Assembly: GCA_015067145.1 (NCBI GenBank)
Contig: SVNA01000003.1
Span: 62,001 to 126,000, forward strand
Direction: 5' to 3'
Length of the DNA: 64,000 nucleotides
DNA from: Oscillospiraceae bacterium
GTDB lineage: Bacteria > Bacillota > Clostridia > Oscillospirales > Ruminococcaceae
Every line of letters starts with the position of its first letter. Position 1 is the first letter of the stretch. A program made the position numbers and the translations under genes. Shown in pieces: positions 1 through 8,833 of this stretch. Below the pieces are notes generated by a model. That model ran no database searches. It saw only the letters and a program-made list of their open reading frames with translations, and was not told where the DNA came from.

Positions 1-650
1 TTTTCGTCAGGGTCATTTCTGTCCTGATTTGGCGAAATTTTTACCCCGCCGCCAAAATATCTGCCCTTGGTTGTGATGGCCAGTAATACATCTCTGAACT
101 GATGTTCCTTGCCTTCGCCGTCAATCACAACAGCATCGCAGAACTTGTATTTTGTCAGTATACATTTAACTGCCAGCACAGCGTAGTTTACACTTTTCTT
201 GCCCATGGATTTCAGCCTGTCGGCTTCAAGACAAACCTGTGCATCAAGGCCTATGGATGCACTGTTGAAAAAACGCTGTTCCCTGCCGCCTGTAAAGATT
301 GCAGGCAGATTGGAGATGTGTTTTCTTATAGGGAAAGGCTCGCAGTGCTTTTTCTTACCGATATCACGGGCAAAGTCGTTGCCGCTGCCTGCTGGGAAAA
401 AGTATACATCCTGCGGAACATGACAATAGTCGGTGTCGTTGATAAAGCGGTTCATTGTGCCGTCGCCGCCTGCAACAATTATCTTGTCATCATCAGGAAT
501 ATCAGCAAAGAATTTGTGATAATCTTCTATATCTGCAACATTCCAGTATTTAAGGCTTTCGCCGCTCATAATTTCGTCCAGCATGTGGGCTTCCAGTTCA
601 CCTGTATTGCTGCGGGACAGTCTGTTGTAAAGTATATGATAAATGCTCAT
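1..650 (-). CDS. Diacylglycerol/sphingosine kinase-like protein, C-terminal part missing
   Basis: This partial gene runs off the left edge, so only about 216 N-terminal residues are visible. I translated it by hand. It starts MSIYHILYNR and shows VAGGDGTMN near residue 60 and PAGSGNDFARDI near residue 88. These are the nucleotide-binding and substrate-binding motifs of the DAGK catalytic family (YegS/DgkB/LCB5 type). Members phosphorylate diacylglycerol or related lipids at the inner membrane face and recycle lipid from phospholipid turnover. The ATG at 650 is preceded by AGAGGT. It lies downstream of copA on the same strand but is separated from it by a strong terminator. The exact lipid substrate cannot be told. 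Confidence 0.85.
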   Translation of the reverse strand, partial: MSIYHILYNRLSRSNTGELEAHMLDEIMSGESLKYWNVADIEDYHKFFADIPDDDKIIVAGGDGTMNRFINDTDYCHVPQDVYFFPAGSGNDFARDIGKKKHCEPFPIRKHISNLPAIFTGGREQRFFNSASIGLDAQVCLEADRLKSMGKKSVNYAVLAVKCILTKYKFCDAVVIDGEGKEHQFRDVLLAITTKGRYFGGGVKISPNQDRNDPDE

Positions 651-721
651 TTTACCTCTTTTCAGATATATGACAATGATGACATATTTCGACAATAAAT
701 TACAGTTACATACATTGTATA

Positions 722-757
722 ATAAAAATATGCCACTGGCAAGTGGCATATTTTTAT
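722..757. terminator. Bidirectional intrinsic terminator after copA
   Basis: A 16-bp inverted repeat (722-737 with 742-757) has a GC-rich core, a 4-nt loop and A/T tracts on both sides. It ends the csoR-copA transcript on the minus strand and isolates the lipid-kinase gene. Confidence 0.85.
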
Positions 758-781
758 TTGTAATATTAAATTGTATCCGTA

Positions 782-985
782 TTATTCAATGCCCACAACT
801 TCATAGCCTGCTTTTGTAACAGCATCAGCAAGTTCCTGTGGGCTGATTGTATCAGGGTGGTTAACTTTAGCTTCCTTAGCTTCAAGGTTTACTTCTGCCT
901 GTACACCAGGGAAAGCGTTGAGGGCTTCTTCAACGTGTTTTTTGCACATCGGGCACATCATACCGTTTACTTTAAGTGTTGTCAT
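782..985 (-). CDS. Possible internally initiated CopZ-like copper chaperone, in frame within copA
   Basis: Inside copA, an in-frame ATG at 985 is preceded by AAGGAG (1000-995) with 9 nt spacing, as good as any ribosome binding site in the window. Translation from it would give a free 67-residue protein starting MTTLKVNGMMCPMC, the usual length of CopZ/HMA chaperones. The visible linker therefore looks like the remnant of a copA-copZ junction whose stop codon was lost. Whether the free form is made is inference. Copper chaperones do arise from copA by another route (programmed frameshifting) in Escherichia coli. Confidence 0.45.
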   Translation of the reverse strand: MTTLKVNGMMCPMCKKHVEEALNAFPGVQAEVNLEAKEAKVNHPDTISPQELADAVTKAGYEVVGIE

Positions 986-3316
986 CTTTATAATCTCCTT
1001 TTCTTCTTTTGTATCTTCATCAGTTTTAATATCCGACAGGTTTTTCGCCTGGAAATATTTAAGTCTCAATGCGTTTGTAACAACAAACAGGCTGCTCACG
1101 CTCATTGCCGCAGCACCGAACATAGGGTTAAGCTGCCAGCCAAATGAGTTGTAAAATACACCCGCAGCCAGCGGGATGCCAAGACAGTTGTAGAAAAATG
1201 CCCAGAACAGGTTCTGTCTGATATTTTTTATAACTGCTTTGCTAAGTTTTATTGCAGTAACAACGCTGGACAGGTCATTGTGCATCAGAATAATGTCTGC
1301 ACTTTCTATTGCCACATCGGTGCCGTTACCTATGGCAATACCCACATCGGCACGCACAAGGGCAGGGGCGTCATTTATGCCGTCTCCCACCATAGCAACG
1401 ATTTTGCCCTCGCTCTGCAGCTGGCTGATAACCTTTTCCTTGTCCTGAGGCAGAACTTCGGCGATAATGCGGCTTACAGCAAGGTCCTTGCCAATGCCTT
1501 TTGCGGTTTTTTCGTTGTCGCCTGTAAGCATTATGACATCTATGCCTATATCTGTTAAGTCTCTGATTGCTTCTCTGCTGTTCGCTTTAAGGGTATCAGC
1601 CACAGCGATAACACCAATAACAGCGTTGTTTTTCGCAAAGATAAGCGGTGTTTTGCCGTCTGCTGCAAAGCTGTCGATAACTGACTGCACATCTGATGTA
1701 TCTATACCGTTTTCTTTCATCAGACGGATATTGCCCGCAACATATCGGTCATTTCCGATATCTGCAGCAATGCCTTTGCCCGATACAGCTTCAAAGTTTT
1801 TGGTTTCAAGCAATGTGAGATGGTTCTTGTCTGCATATTCACACACTGCAACTGCCAGTGGATGTTCGCTTTTTGCTTCAAGGCTTGCGGCTGTCTGCAG
1901 CAGAGTGTTTTTATCTGTGTTTACAGGGTGAATATCAGTAACCTTTGGCTTGCCCTCGGTTATTGTACCGGTCTTGTCAAGAACAACCGTCTGCACATTG
2001 TGGGCAACTTCCAGTGCCTCGCCGCTTTTTATGAGGATGCCGTTTTCCGCACCTTTGCCTGTGCCTACCATAATAGCAACAGGTGTTGCAAGACCAAGTG
2101 CACACGGACAGCTGATAACCAATACACTGATTGCGTTGTTAAGGGCAAATTCAAATCCTGCACCAAGCGACAGCCATAATATTGCAGTGATAAGTGCTAT
2201 GGTCATAACCACAGGTACAAACACGCCTGCAATTTTGTCCGCCATTTTTGCGATAGGTGCTTTTGTGGAGGATGCGTTTTCTACCAGAGCAATAATTTGC
2301 GAGAAGGTGGTGTCCTTGCCAACCTTTGTGGCCTTAACCTTTATAAAGCCCTCTTTGTTTATTGTTGCGGCGATAACTGCCGCACCTTTTTCTTTAGATA
2401 CAGGTATGCTTTCCCCTGTGATTGCGGCTTCGTCTATGTGGGTTTCACCCTCGATAACATATCCGTCTGCAGGAATGCTGCTGCCGGGTTTTACCACAAG
2501 AATATCACCTGCTGCAACCTGTTCCACAGGCATTTCAACAATATCGCCGTCCCTTTCCACCAATGCGGTCTTCGGTGCAAGGTCAATCAGTTTGTTCAGT
2601 GCTTCACTGGTTTTGCCCTTGGATTTTGTCTCAAGATATTTGCCCAGATTTATAAGGGCAAGAATCATGGCAGAGGATTCAAAATAAAGGTTCATGTGGT
2701 ACTGATGAACAGTTGCCATATCACCCTGTCCAAGTGCATAGCTCATACGGAAGATGGCAAATATACCGTATATAAGCCCTGCGGATGAACCAACAGCAAT
2801 AAGACTGTCCATGTTCGGACTGCGGTGCCACAGTGAGCCAAAACCTTTGGAAAAATATTTGTGGTTTACCATCAGCACAGGAATACACAGCAGAAACTGT
2901 ATAAATGCAAAGGAAACCCCGTTTTCAACCCCTGTAAGAAACTTTGGCAGCGGTGCACCCATCATAGAACCCATCGATACATACATCAGAGGGATAAGAA
3001 AGGCAAAAGATACTGTAATACGTTTTTTAAAGGCGGCAAGTTCCTCGTGGTTATCTCCTATGCGTTTTGGTGCGGTGTACTCCGCACCGCTTTCGGTGCT
3101 TTTTGCACCTGCAACAGAAGCATCATATCCCGCCTTGACAACAGTGGAGATAATCTTGCTGTTATTTGTTATATTTTCATCAAAATCCACCTGCATACTG
3201 TTGGTGAGAAGATTTACGGTAACCTTGCGGACCCCCTCTGTTTTGGAAACTTCTCTCTCAACCTTGCTGGAGCAGGCGGAACAGGTCATACCTGTGACGT
3301 TGAATTTCTGTTCCAT
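782..3316 (-). CDS. copA: Copper-exporting P1B-type ATPase with fused C-terminal CopZ-like domain
   Basis: An 844-residue Cu+ export ATPase of the cytoplasmic membrane. In order: an N-terminal HMA metal-binding domain (GMTCSAC, C12/C15), membrane segments, an actuator region with TGES, the intramembrane CPC metal site (C403-P-C405), the phosphorylated DKTGT (D447) and the GDGINDAP hinge. An extra HMA domain (GMMCPMC, C788/C791) follows the last membrane segments after an acidic-basic linker. Typical CopA has HMA domains only at the N terminus. The C-terminal one looks like a fused CopZ chaperone and has its own ribosome binding site in the linker (see the nested feature). It lies 10 nt downstream of csoR in one operon, so copper-induced expression is expected. 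Confidence 0.95.
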   Translation of the reverse strand: MEQKFNVTGMTCSACSSKVEREVSKTEGVRKVTVNLLTNSMQVDFDENITNNSKIISTVVKAGYDASVAGAKSTESGAEYTAPKRIGDNHEELAAFKKRITVSFAFLIPLMYVSMGSMMGAPLPKFLTGVENGVSFAFIQFLLCIPVLMVNHKYFSKGFGSLWHRSPNMDSLIAVGSSAGLIYGIFAIFRMSYALGQGDMATVHQYHMNLYFESSAMILALINLGKYLETKSKGKTSEALNKLIDLAPKTALVERDGDIVEMPVEQVAAGDILVVKPGSSIPADGYVIEGETHIDEAAITGESIPVSKEKGAAVIAATINKEGFIKVKATKVGKDTTFSQIIALVENASSTKAPIAKMADKIAGVFVPVVMTIALITAILWLSLGAGFEFALNNAISVLVISCPCALGLATPVAIMVGTGKGAENGILIKSGEALEVAHNVQTVVLDKTGTITEGKPKVTDIHPVNTDKNTLLQTAASLEAKSEHPLAVAVCEYADKNHLTLLETKNFEAVSGKGIAADIGNDRYVAGNIRLMKENGIDTSDVQSVIDSFAADGKTPLIFAKNNAVIGVIAVADTLKANSREAIRDLTDIGIDVIMLTGDNEKTAKGIGKDLAVSRIIAEVLPQDKEKVISQLQSEGKIVAMVGDGINDAPALVRADVGIAIGNGTDVAIESADIILMHNDLSSVVTAIKLSKAVIKNIRQNLFWAFFYNCLGIPLAAGVFYNSFGWQLNPMFGAAAMSVSSLFVVTNALRLKYFQAKNLSDIKTDEDTKEEKEIIKMTTLKVNGMMCPMCKKHVEEALNAFPGVQAEVNLEAKEAKVNHPDTISPQELADAVTKAGYEVVGIE

Positions 3317-3326
3317 ATATACTCCT

Positions 3327-3587
3327 TTATAAAATTTTGCTTATGGTTTTTATAAATTCGTCAATCTTTTCATCTCTCTGTGTACCGCTTTCTGCGTTGT
3401 TTACACAGTGTTTGAGATGTGCTGTCAGCACCTCTTTGTTGGTGGTGTTCAGCACAGCTTCGGTGGCCATAAGCTGATGAGAGATATCGATGCAGTATCT
3501 GTCATCCTCAACCATCTTTATTATTCCGTCAATCTGGCCGCGGGCGGTTTTCAAAAGCCTTAGAACCTTTGCTTTGTCAGCCATCAT
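3327..3587 (-). CDS. csoR: Copper-sensing transcriptional repressor CsoR
   Basis: An 86-residue all-helical repressor of the CsoR/RcnR (DUF156) family. The Cu(I) ligand set of CsoR is present: C32 (after Y31), H57 and C61. In the family, apo-CsoR binds a C/G-tract palindrome and Cu(I) releases it. Such a palindrome lies at 3611-3627, just upstream of the gene and downstream of its promoter. The first of two adjacent ATGs (3587) has GGAG at 10 nt. It is the first gene of the csoR-copA operon, so it should repress itself and copA. Confidence 0.93.
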   Translation of the reverse strand: MMADKAKVLRLLKTARGQIDGIIKMVEDDRYCIDISHQLMATEAVLNTTNKEVLTAHLKHCVNNAESGTQRDEKIDEFIKTISKIL

Positions 3588-3610
3588 AGAAAAATCACTC
3601 CTTTATACCA

Positions 3611-3627
3611 ACACCCCCTGGGGGTGT
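3611..3627. promoter_or_regulatory. CsoR operator
   Basis: A perfect 8+1+8 inverted repeat, ACACCCCCTGGGGGTGT. It resembles the C-run/G-run palindromes bound by CsoR proteins and sits just downstream of the -10 of the csoR-copA promoter, where a bound repressor would block transcription. Confidence 0.8.
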
Positions 3628-3637
3628 CTATGGTTAA

Positions 3638-3666
3638 ATTATAATATCTTTAAATCTTTGCGTCAA
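3638..3666 (-). promoter_or_regulatory. Sigma-A promoter of csoR-copA
   Basis: On the minus strand, TTGACG (3666-3661) and TATAAT (3643-3638) are separated by exactly 17 nt. The start site would fall next to the operator at 3611-3627. Confidence 0.8.
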
Positions 3667-3745
3667 CTAAAATTGATGTGAGTCTGTCACATTTTGCAAT
3701 GTAAAAAATTTTTATATATTTTTATGCAAAATAACATAAAAAGTG

Positions 3746-3774
3746 TTGACAAAAGGGGTGCTTTACCCTATAAT
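3746..3774 (+). promoter_or_regulatory. Consensus sigma-A promoter of ylxM-ffh
   Basis: TTGACA (3746-3751) and TATAAT (3769-3774) with a 17-nt spacer match the full consensus, which suggests strong constitutive expression of the SRP/ribosome operon. Confidence 0.88.
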
Positions 3775-3822
3775 AGTATAGGCTTGTAAAGCATAAAAAC
3801 TTTACAGAAGGGAGTGATACGA

Positions 3823-4197
3823 ATGTCAAAGAATCTGAATATGTCCTACCTGCTGGACTTTTACGGCAATGTGCTCACAGAAAAGCAGAGAGATATGATG
3901 CAGCAGTACTATCATATGGACCTTTCTCTTTCAGAAATCGCAGACAACTTCGGTATCACCCGCCAGGGCGTAAGAGACTCCATCAAACGCGGGGAAAACA
4001 TCCTCACAGAACTGGAGGAGCAGGTTGGCTTTGCAGAAAAGTACAGAAGTCTTATGGACGGTATCAGCAAAATCAAAACCTATGCTCAGAACATCGCCTT
4101 TTACAACTCTGCATCATACACAACCAACGACGATATTCAGAAATCCGCTGCAGATATTATGAGCATTATCGACAGCTTGGCAGAACAGGAGGGCTAA
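3823..4197 (+). CDS. ylxM: YlxM family SRP-associated DNA/RNA-binding protein
   Basis: A 124-residue protein of the UPF0122/YlxM family: a sigma-70 region 4-like helix-turn-helix (LSLSEIADNFGITRQGVRD) followed by a helical tail. In Firmicutes it is encoded just before ffh and is linked to the signal recognition particle. I chose the ATG at 3823 (MSKNLNMSYLL) rather than the upstream GTG at 3814, because that GTG overlaps the GGGAG ribosome binding site. Its stop codon abuts the ffh start, so the two are probably translationally coupled. Confidence 0.92.
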   Translation: MSKNLNMSYLLDFYGNVLTEKQRDMMQQYYHMDLSLSEIADNFGITRQGVRDSIKRGENILTELEEQVGFAEKYRSLMDGISKIKTYAQNIAFYNSASYTTNDDIQKSAADIMSIIDSLAEQEG

Positions 4198-5523
4198 ATG
4201 GCATTTGAAAGTTTAAGCCAGAAACTTGGCGGCGTATTCAAAAAGCTGAAAAGCAAAGGTAAACTTACCGAGCAGGACATCAAGCTTGCAATGCGCGAGG
4301 TCCGCATAGCACTCCTGGAAGCAGACGTTAACATCACTGTTGCAAAAAGCTTTATCAATCAGGTAAGCGAACGTGCAATGGGGGCTGAGGTTATGAGCAG
4401 CCTCACACCTGCACAGCAGGTTATCAAGATTGTAAACGAAGAGCTTACAGCACTGATGGGCAGCCAGAACCAGAGAATCAAATTTGCAAACAAAGGCCCT
4501 ACAGTTATTATGATGTGCGGTCTGCAGGGTGCCGGTAAAACAACACACTGTGCAAAGCTTGCAAAGATGTATCTCAAACAGGGTCACAGACCTATGATTG
4601 CCGCATTGGACATCTATCGTCCTGCAGCTATCGAACAGCTGGAAATTGTAGCCGGTCAGGCAGGTGCACCTGTTTTCCAGATGGGAAAAACAGACCCTGC
4701 GGTTATCGCCAAAAAGGCATACAATCACGCAAGGGACTACGGCAACGATATCCTCATTCTGGATACCGCAGGCCGTCTCCATATCGATGAGCAGCTTATG
4801 GCTGAGCTCACCGAAATCAAAAACACCATCGACGTAACCGAAACACTTCTGGTTATCGACGCAATGGCAGGTCAGGACGCTGTAAACGTTGCAAAACAGT
4901 TCAATGAAACAATCGGTCTTGACGGTGTAATCGTTACAAAGCTGGACGGTGACACCCGTGGCGGTTCTGCACTCAGCGTAAAGGCTGTAACAGGCAAACC
5001 AATCAAATTTATCGGTACAGGCGAAAAACTTGACGACCTTGAGCTTTTCCATCCTGACCGTATGGCAAGCCGTATTCTCGGTATGGGCGATATGCTCTCC
5101 CTCATCGAAAAGGCAAGCGAAGTAACCGATGAAGAATCCAGCAAAAATCTTGTTGACCGTATGAAGAGCAACAAGTTCGATATGAACGATATGCTGGAGC
5201 AGCTCAAACAGGTTAACAAAATGGGTGGTATCAGCAGTATGCTCTCCATGATTCCTGGTGCAGGCAACCTTAAGACAGAGGATGAGGAACGTGCAGAAAA
5301 GGAAATGAAGAGAACAGAAGCTATCATCAATTCCATGACCAAAAAAGAAAGAGAAAAACCTTCCATCATCGACCCTAAACGCAAACGCCGTATTGCAGCA
5401 GGCTCGGGTACAACAGTTCCTGAAGTAAACAAGCTGCTCAAACAGTTTGACCAGATGCAGAAGATGATGAAACAGGTTACAAAAAATCCAAAAGCCTTTG
5501 CCCGCATGATGCGTGGCATGTAA
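4198..5523 (+). CDS. ffh: Signal recognition particle GTPase Ffh
   Basis: A 441-residue SRP54 homologue that binds 4.5S/scRNA and signal sequences and directs nascent membrane and secreted proteins to FtsY. It has an N-terminal helical bundle, the G domain with GLQGAGKTT (P-loop), DTAGRL and TKLDGDTRGG, and a methionine-rich M domain at the C terminus ending RMMRGM. The length is normal. The ATG directly follows the ylxM stop. No scRNA gene was seen in the window. Confidence 0.97.
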   Translation: MAFESLSQKLGGVFKKLKSKGKLTEQDIKLAMREVRIALLEADVNITVAKSFINQVSERAMGAEVMSSLTPAQQVIKIVNEELTALMGSQNQRIKFANKGPTVIMMCGLQGAGKTTHCAKLAKMYLKQGHRPMIAALDIYRPAAIEQLEIVAGQAGAPVFQMGKTDPAVIAKKAYNHARDYGNDILILDTAGRLHIDEQLMAELTEIKNTIDVTETLLVIDAMAGQDAVNVAKQFNETIGLDGVIVTKLDGDTRGGSALSVKAVTGKPIKFIGTGEKLDDLELFHPDRMASRILGMGDMLSLIEKASEVTDEESSKNLVDRMKSNKFDMNDMLEQLKQVNKMGGISSMLSMIPGAGNLKTEDEERAEKEMKRTEAIINSMTKKEREKPSIIDPKRKRRIAAGSGTTVPEVNKLLKQFDQMQKMMKQVTKNPKAFARMMRGM

Positions 5524-5611
5524 AAAAGGTATTTCCTGCAAAAGCAGTTAATATACAACAAATCAAAAAATAAAAAAATTATATCAATATTTATCTTGGA
5601 GGATATTTAAA

Positions 5612-5854
5612 ATGGCTGTTAAAATTAGACTTCGCCGTATGGGCGCAAAAAAAGCTCCTTTCTACAGAGTAGTTGTTGCTGATTCCAGATTCCCACGTGA
5701 TGGCAGATTTATCGAAGAAATCGGTACTTATGACCCAACTAAAGAACCTGCAGTAGTAAACATCGATGCAGAAAAAGCAAAAAAATGGATTGCAACAGGT
5801 GCTCAGCCAACAGATACTGTTAAAGTTCTTTTGAAGAAAAACAACATCATCTAA
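5612..5854 (+). CDS. rpsP: 30S ribosomal protein S16
   Basis: An 80-residue S16, recognised by the N-terminal [20 protein letters not shown] and the following [18 protein letters not shown]. It is an assembly protein of the 30S body. It lies 88 nt after ffh, has GGAGGATATTTAAA before the ATG, and precedes khpA as in many Firmicutes. Confidence 0.98.
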   Translation: MAVKIRLRRMGAKKAPFYRVVVADSRFPRDGRFIEEIGTYDPTKEPAVVNIDAEKAKKWIATGAQPTDTVKVLLKKNNII

Positions 5855-5869
5855 TCAGGTGGTGATGTA

Positions 5870-6103
5870 ATGGAGCAGTTGTTACTCAATATCGCAAGAG
5901 GCCTTGTTGAGAACAAAGATGCTGTGTCCGTTACAGGCGGCGACAAAAACGAAGAGGGTGCAATCGTGTTCCATCTTTCCGTTGCTGCTGAAGATATGGG
6001 CAGAGTTATCGGCAAACAGGGCAGAATTGCCAAAGCTATCCGTACAGTTATGAGAGCTGCAGCTACACGCAGTGGCGAAAAAGTAATTGTAGAAATAGAC
6101 TAA
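5870..6103 (+). CDS. khpA: KH-domain RNA-binding protein KhpA
   Basis: A 77-residue single KH domain with the GxxG loop in GRVIGKQGRIAKAIRTVMRAAA. KhpA pairs with KhpB/Jag in Firmicutes as an RNA chaperone affecting cell-wall synthesis. AGGTGGTGA precedes the ATG, 15 nt after rpsP. In most relatives rimM-trmD follow at once. Here a terminator follows and rimM is nearly 6 kb away. Confidence 0.93.
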   Translation: MEQLLLNIARGLVENKDAVSVTGGDKNEEGAIVFHLSVAAEDMGRVIGKQGRIAKAIRTVMRAAATRSGEKVIVEID

Positions 6104-6112
6104 ACCACACAA

Positions 6113-6144
6113 AAAAGCCTTGCAGGGTTCCTGCAGGGCTTTTA
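6113..6144 (+). terminator. Intrinsic terminator of the ylxM-ffh-rpsP-khpA operon
   Basis: The hairpin AAAAGCCTTGCAGG / CCTGCAGGGCTTTT with a GTT loop and a short T tract lies just after khpA. Confidence 0.8.
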
Positions 6145-6241
6145 ATTTGCTCTGTTTCATTTGATTGACAGATTTTTTTGAAAGTTATAAAATAAAAAAA
6201 GAATTTATATCTGCATAAAGATATATACAAGGAGGCAATTT

Positions 6242-7213
6242 ATGAAGAAATTATTGGCAATATTGCTCAGTATGGTAATGTGTGTTTCCATGGCTGCCTG
6301 CGGCGGTTCAGAACCGGAAGGAACAGAAGATACAAACCCACCCGTAGCAGAAAATACAGAAAATGTGTCTGAAGAAAACCAGCAGGAAGAAATTCAGGAA
6401 AGCACAGAATATCAGTACCTTACAGCTGATAAGGTGGAAGAATATTATCAGATGATTGCAAATGGCGAAGTACAGTGTGTTGGTGCAGATATTCTTCTTT
6501 CATTTGATGAAGAGACAATGAAGAAGGCAATAGATGCCATGGCAATGATGTTTGGCGAAGAAGATTTCCTTGGTCTGCTTGCAGGTTTTAACGCTCAGGA
6601 GATGGACCAGATTATGACAGAGGTTATGTTTATTATCAATTCAGCCTCCGGAGAGGAAACAGAAGACCCATTTGCATCTGAAGGCGGAGAAGAATTTATC
6701 GACGGTATGCCTACAACAATGACCCTTTACAACTATGACCTTGACCGCAGACTTGTTGTGGAATTTGACCCTGACCACGCATTTATGGAACCTGACTGGG
6801 CTATGTTTGAAGAACAGTCCAACTGGTTTATCTGCATAGACGATGACTACAGCATGAATACTCTTTATTACAACAGACTTGATATTCCTACAGAAGAGCT
6901 TATCAGTCAGTGGATTGCATCGGATGCAGACAAAGGTATAGAAACAACCGCGACAGAAGTTGAAACATTTACAGCAGGCGGACTGGAATGGGAAATTTTT
7001 GCTCTTGTTTATGACAAGACAGGTTCCGGTATTGATAAGGAAACAGGCAAGGAAGTAACATTCACAGACACAGTTTACGATATAACATGTTTTGCAAGAA
7101 CTGACAGTGAATCATGTATCCAGATTGACGCAGGTACAACACATAACCCTGATATAATGAATAACTATAAAGAGATTGTTCAGAAATCCATCAAGAATAT
7201 TATTGTTCAGTAA
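6242..7213 (+). CDS. Predicted lipoprotein of unknown function
   Basis: A 323-residue exported protein. It has a lipoprotein signal peptide (MKKLLAILLSMVMCVSMAAC) with the lipidated C20, then an acidic Glu/Thr-rich linker and a globular region rich in Asp, Glu and aromatic residues. I recognise no domain. It has its own ribosome binding site (AAGGAGG), is not in an operon with khpA, and is closed by a terminator. Such single lipoproteins are common in gut Clostridia. The role is unknown. Confidence 0.75.
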   Translation: MKKLLAILLSMVMCVSMAACGGSEPEGTEDTNPPVAENTENVSEENQQEEIQESTEYQYLTADKVEEYYQMIANGEVQCVGADILLSFDEETMKKAIDAMAMMFGEEDFLGLLAGFNAQEMDQIMTEVMFIINSASGEETEDPFASEGGEEFIDGMPTTMTLYNYDLDRRLVVEFDPDHAFMEPDWAMFEEQSNWFICIDDDYSMNTLYYNRLDIPTEELISQWIASDADKGIETTATEVETFTAGGLEWEIFALVYDKTGSGIDKETGKEVTFTDTVYDITCFARTDSESCIQIDAGTTHNPDIMNNYKEIVQKSIKNIIVQ

Positions 7214-7216
7214 CAT

Positions 7217-7250
7217 AAAATCCCACAGAGCTGTTCTCTGTGGGATTTTT
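7217..7250. terminator. Bidirectional terminator between convergent genes
   Basis: The stem AAAATCCCACAGAG / CTCTGTGGGATTTT carries T/A tracts on both sides and serves the lipoprotein gene (+) and the antiporter gene (-). Confidence 0.85.
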
Positions 7251-7269
7251 ATATGCGTTATAATTGAAA

Positions 7270-8829
7270 TTAAATATTCTGTTCCTCTGCTTCCAGTTTT
7301 TCAACATCGGCAAGAGAGAGATTTTCGATTGTGATACCTTTGAATTTTGCAATTACAAGATATACAAAAATCAGTGCAGCTGCACAGATAACTGTAACAA
7401 CAGGTGTGTTGAAGAATGCGGCAACGATATAACCGACAAGGGATACACCTGCAACCAGTGCGGCGTAAGGCAGCTGTGTCCATGTGTGGTTCATCAGTTC
7501 ACATTCGGCACCGATGGAGGAGAGAATTGTTGTATCGGAAACAGGTGAGCAGTGGTCACCGAACAGACCGCCGGAGAGCACAGCACCGATTGTAACAATC
7601 ATATCAACGCCAAGGTGGTGTGCCATTGGAACAGCGATAGGCAGAACGATTGCGTATGTGCCCCAGGAAGTGCCTGTTGCAAAGGACATAATTGCTGCAA
7701 TGATAAAGATGATAGCAGGTACACTCCACACAGGGATTGTATCTCTTGCAATCTGCACGATAAATTCGCTTGTGCCAAGAACACCGTCAACTGTGCTGAG
7801 GCCCCATGCGAGGATGAGAAGCATAATGCAGTCAAACAGCTTGTTGCAGCCTTTGATGTAGGTTTTGATGCCTTCGTTGATGCTCATAACCTTATAAAAT
7901 TTCATAAGGATAATCATTGTCACAGCCGCAAGCAGATAAGAGGAGATAAGTGCAATACGCATTTTGCCGCCGGGAACTGCCTGAGTTGGGAAACCGAGAG
8001 GAACAAGGTTTGCAAAGAACACTGTCAGCATAACGATAAGCGGAATGATAACAACAAGAGGAGAAACCTTTTTGTCCACTGCAACAGGAGTGAATTTTTC
8101 TTCGCCAGGTGCAGGGGAGAACACGCCTTTGCGTGCGTTCTTTTCAGCTTTTGCCATAGCACTGAATTCCTTGCCGGAGAATGCTACCAGAGGAACCATA
8201 ATCAGACAGAGGATAGGATAAATCTGATAAGGAATTGCCTGGCAGAATGCGCTCCAGTCTGTGAGGTTTGTAATGCCCAGAGCTTCAAATTCCACAGCAA
8301 GAATCCCCATTACTGTTGCACCCCAGCCAAAGAAAGGCAGCAGAACGCATACAGGTGAGGATGTTGTATCCAGAATCCATGCCATCTTTTCTTTGGAGAT
8401 ACGCATTTTTCTGAAAGATGGGTTGAAGATAGGGCCAACAATCATCGGTGTGCCAAGTTCGGAGAAGAAGATGATGATACCGCCAAGCCATGCAGCCAGC
8501 TGGGTTTTGCAGCGGGTGTCAACAAATTTTGCAACAGAAGCTGCAAAGGCATGGGCGCCTCCGCTTTTTTCAAGCAAGGTTACAAAACCGCCGATAAATA
8601 CCAGCAGAACCATAATACCCGCGTTGTAGCTGTCCATAAGTCTTGGGATTATGTAGTCGCCGATGGTAGCTTTAAGTGCTTCCATAGGTGCGTAGTTGCA
8701 CACGATAAGTGCCCCCGAAAAAACACCTGCAAAAAGTGATAAGATAACATTTTTGGTCCAGAGAACCAGGCCTATTGTAACGATTATAGGCACGAGGGAT
8801 AAAATCCCGTAGTAAACAGTTTGTTCCAT
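7270..8829 (-). CDS. Na+/H+ antiporter, NhaC family
   Basis: A 519-residue polytopic membrane protein. The family signature DHCSPVSDTTILSSIG lies in the C-terminal third, with FATGTSWGTYAI before it. The family exchanges Na+ for H+, and some members exchange organic acids or amino acids for ions, so substrate is open. I start at the ATG at 8829 (MEQTVYYGILS), which has GGAG just upstream. A longer reading would overlap the end of argH. The start is only 4 nt from the argH stop, which indicates translational coupling and hints at a link with arginine or pH metabolism. Confidence 0.85.
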   Translation of the reverse strand: MEQTVYYGILSLVPIIVTIGLVLWTKNVILSLFAGVFSGALIVCNYAPMEALKATIGDYIIPRLMDSYNAGIMVLLVFIGGFVTLLEKSGGAHAFAASVAKFVDTRCKTQLAAWLGGIIIFFSELGTPMIVGPIFNPSFRKMRISKEKMAWILDTTSSPVCVLLPFFGWGATVMGILAVEFEALGITNLTDWSAFCQAIPYQIYPILCLIMVPLVAFSGKEFSAMAKAEKNARKGVFSPAPGEEKFTPVAVDKKVSPLVVIIPLIVMLTVFFANLVPLGFPTQAVPGGKMRIALISSYLLAAVTMIILMKFYKVMSINEGIKTYIKGCNKLFDCIMLLILAWGLSTVDGVLGTSEFIVQIARDTIPVWSVPAIIFIIAAIMSFATGTSWGTYAIVLPIAVPMAHHLGVDMIVTIGAVLSGGLFGDHCSPVSDTTILSSIGAECELMNHTWTQLPYAALVAGVSLVGYIVAAFFNTPVVTVICAAALIFVYLVIAKFKGITIENLSLADVEKLEAEEQNI

Positions 8830-8833
8830 AAGT

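Noticed and set aside
4213..5541. 442-codon minus-strand open frame opposite ffh
   Set aside because: Antisense shadow of ffh with no recognisable domain.
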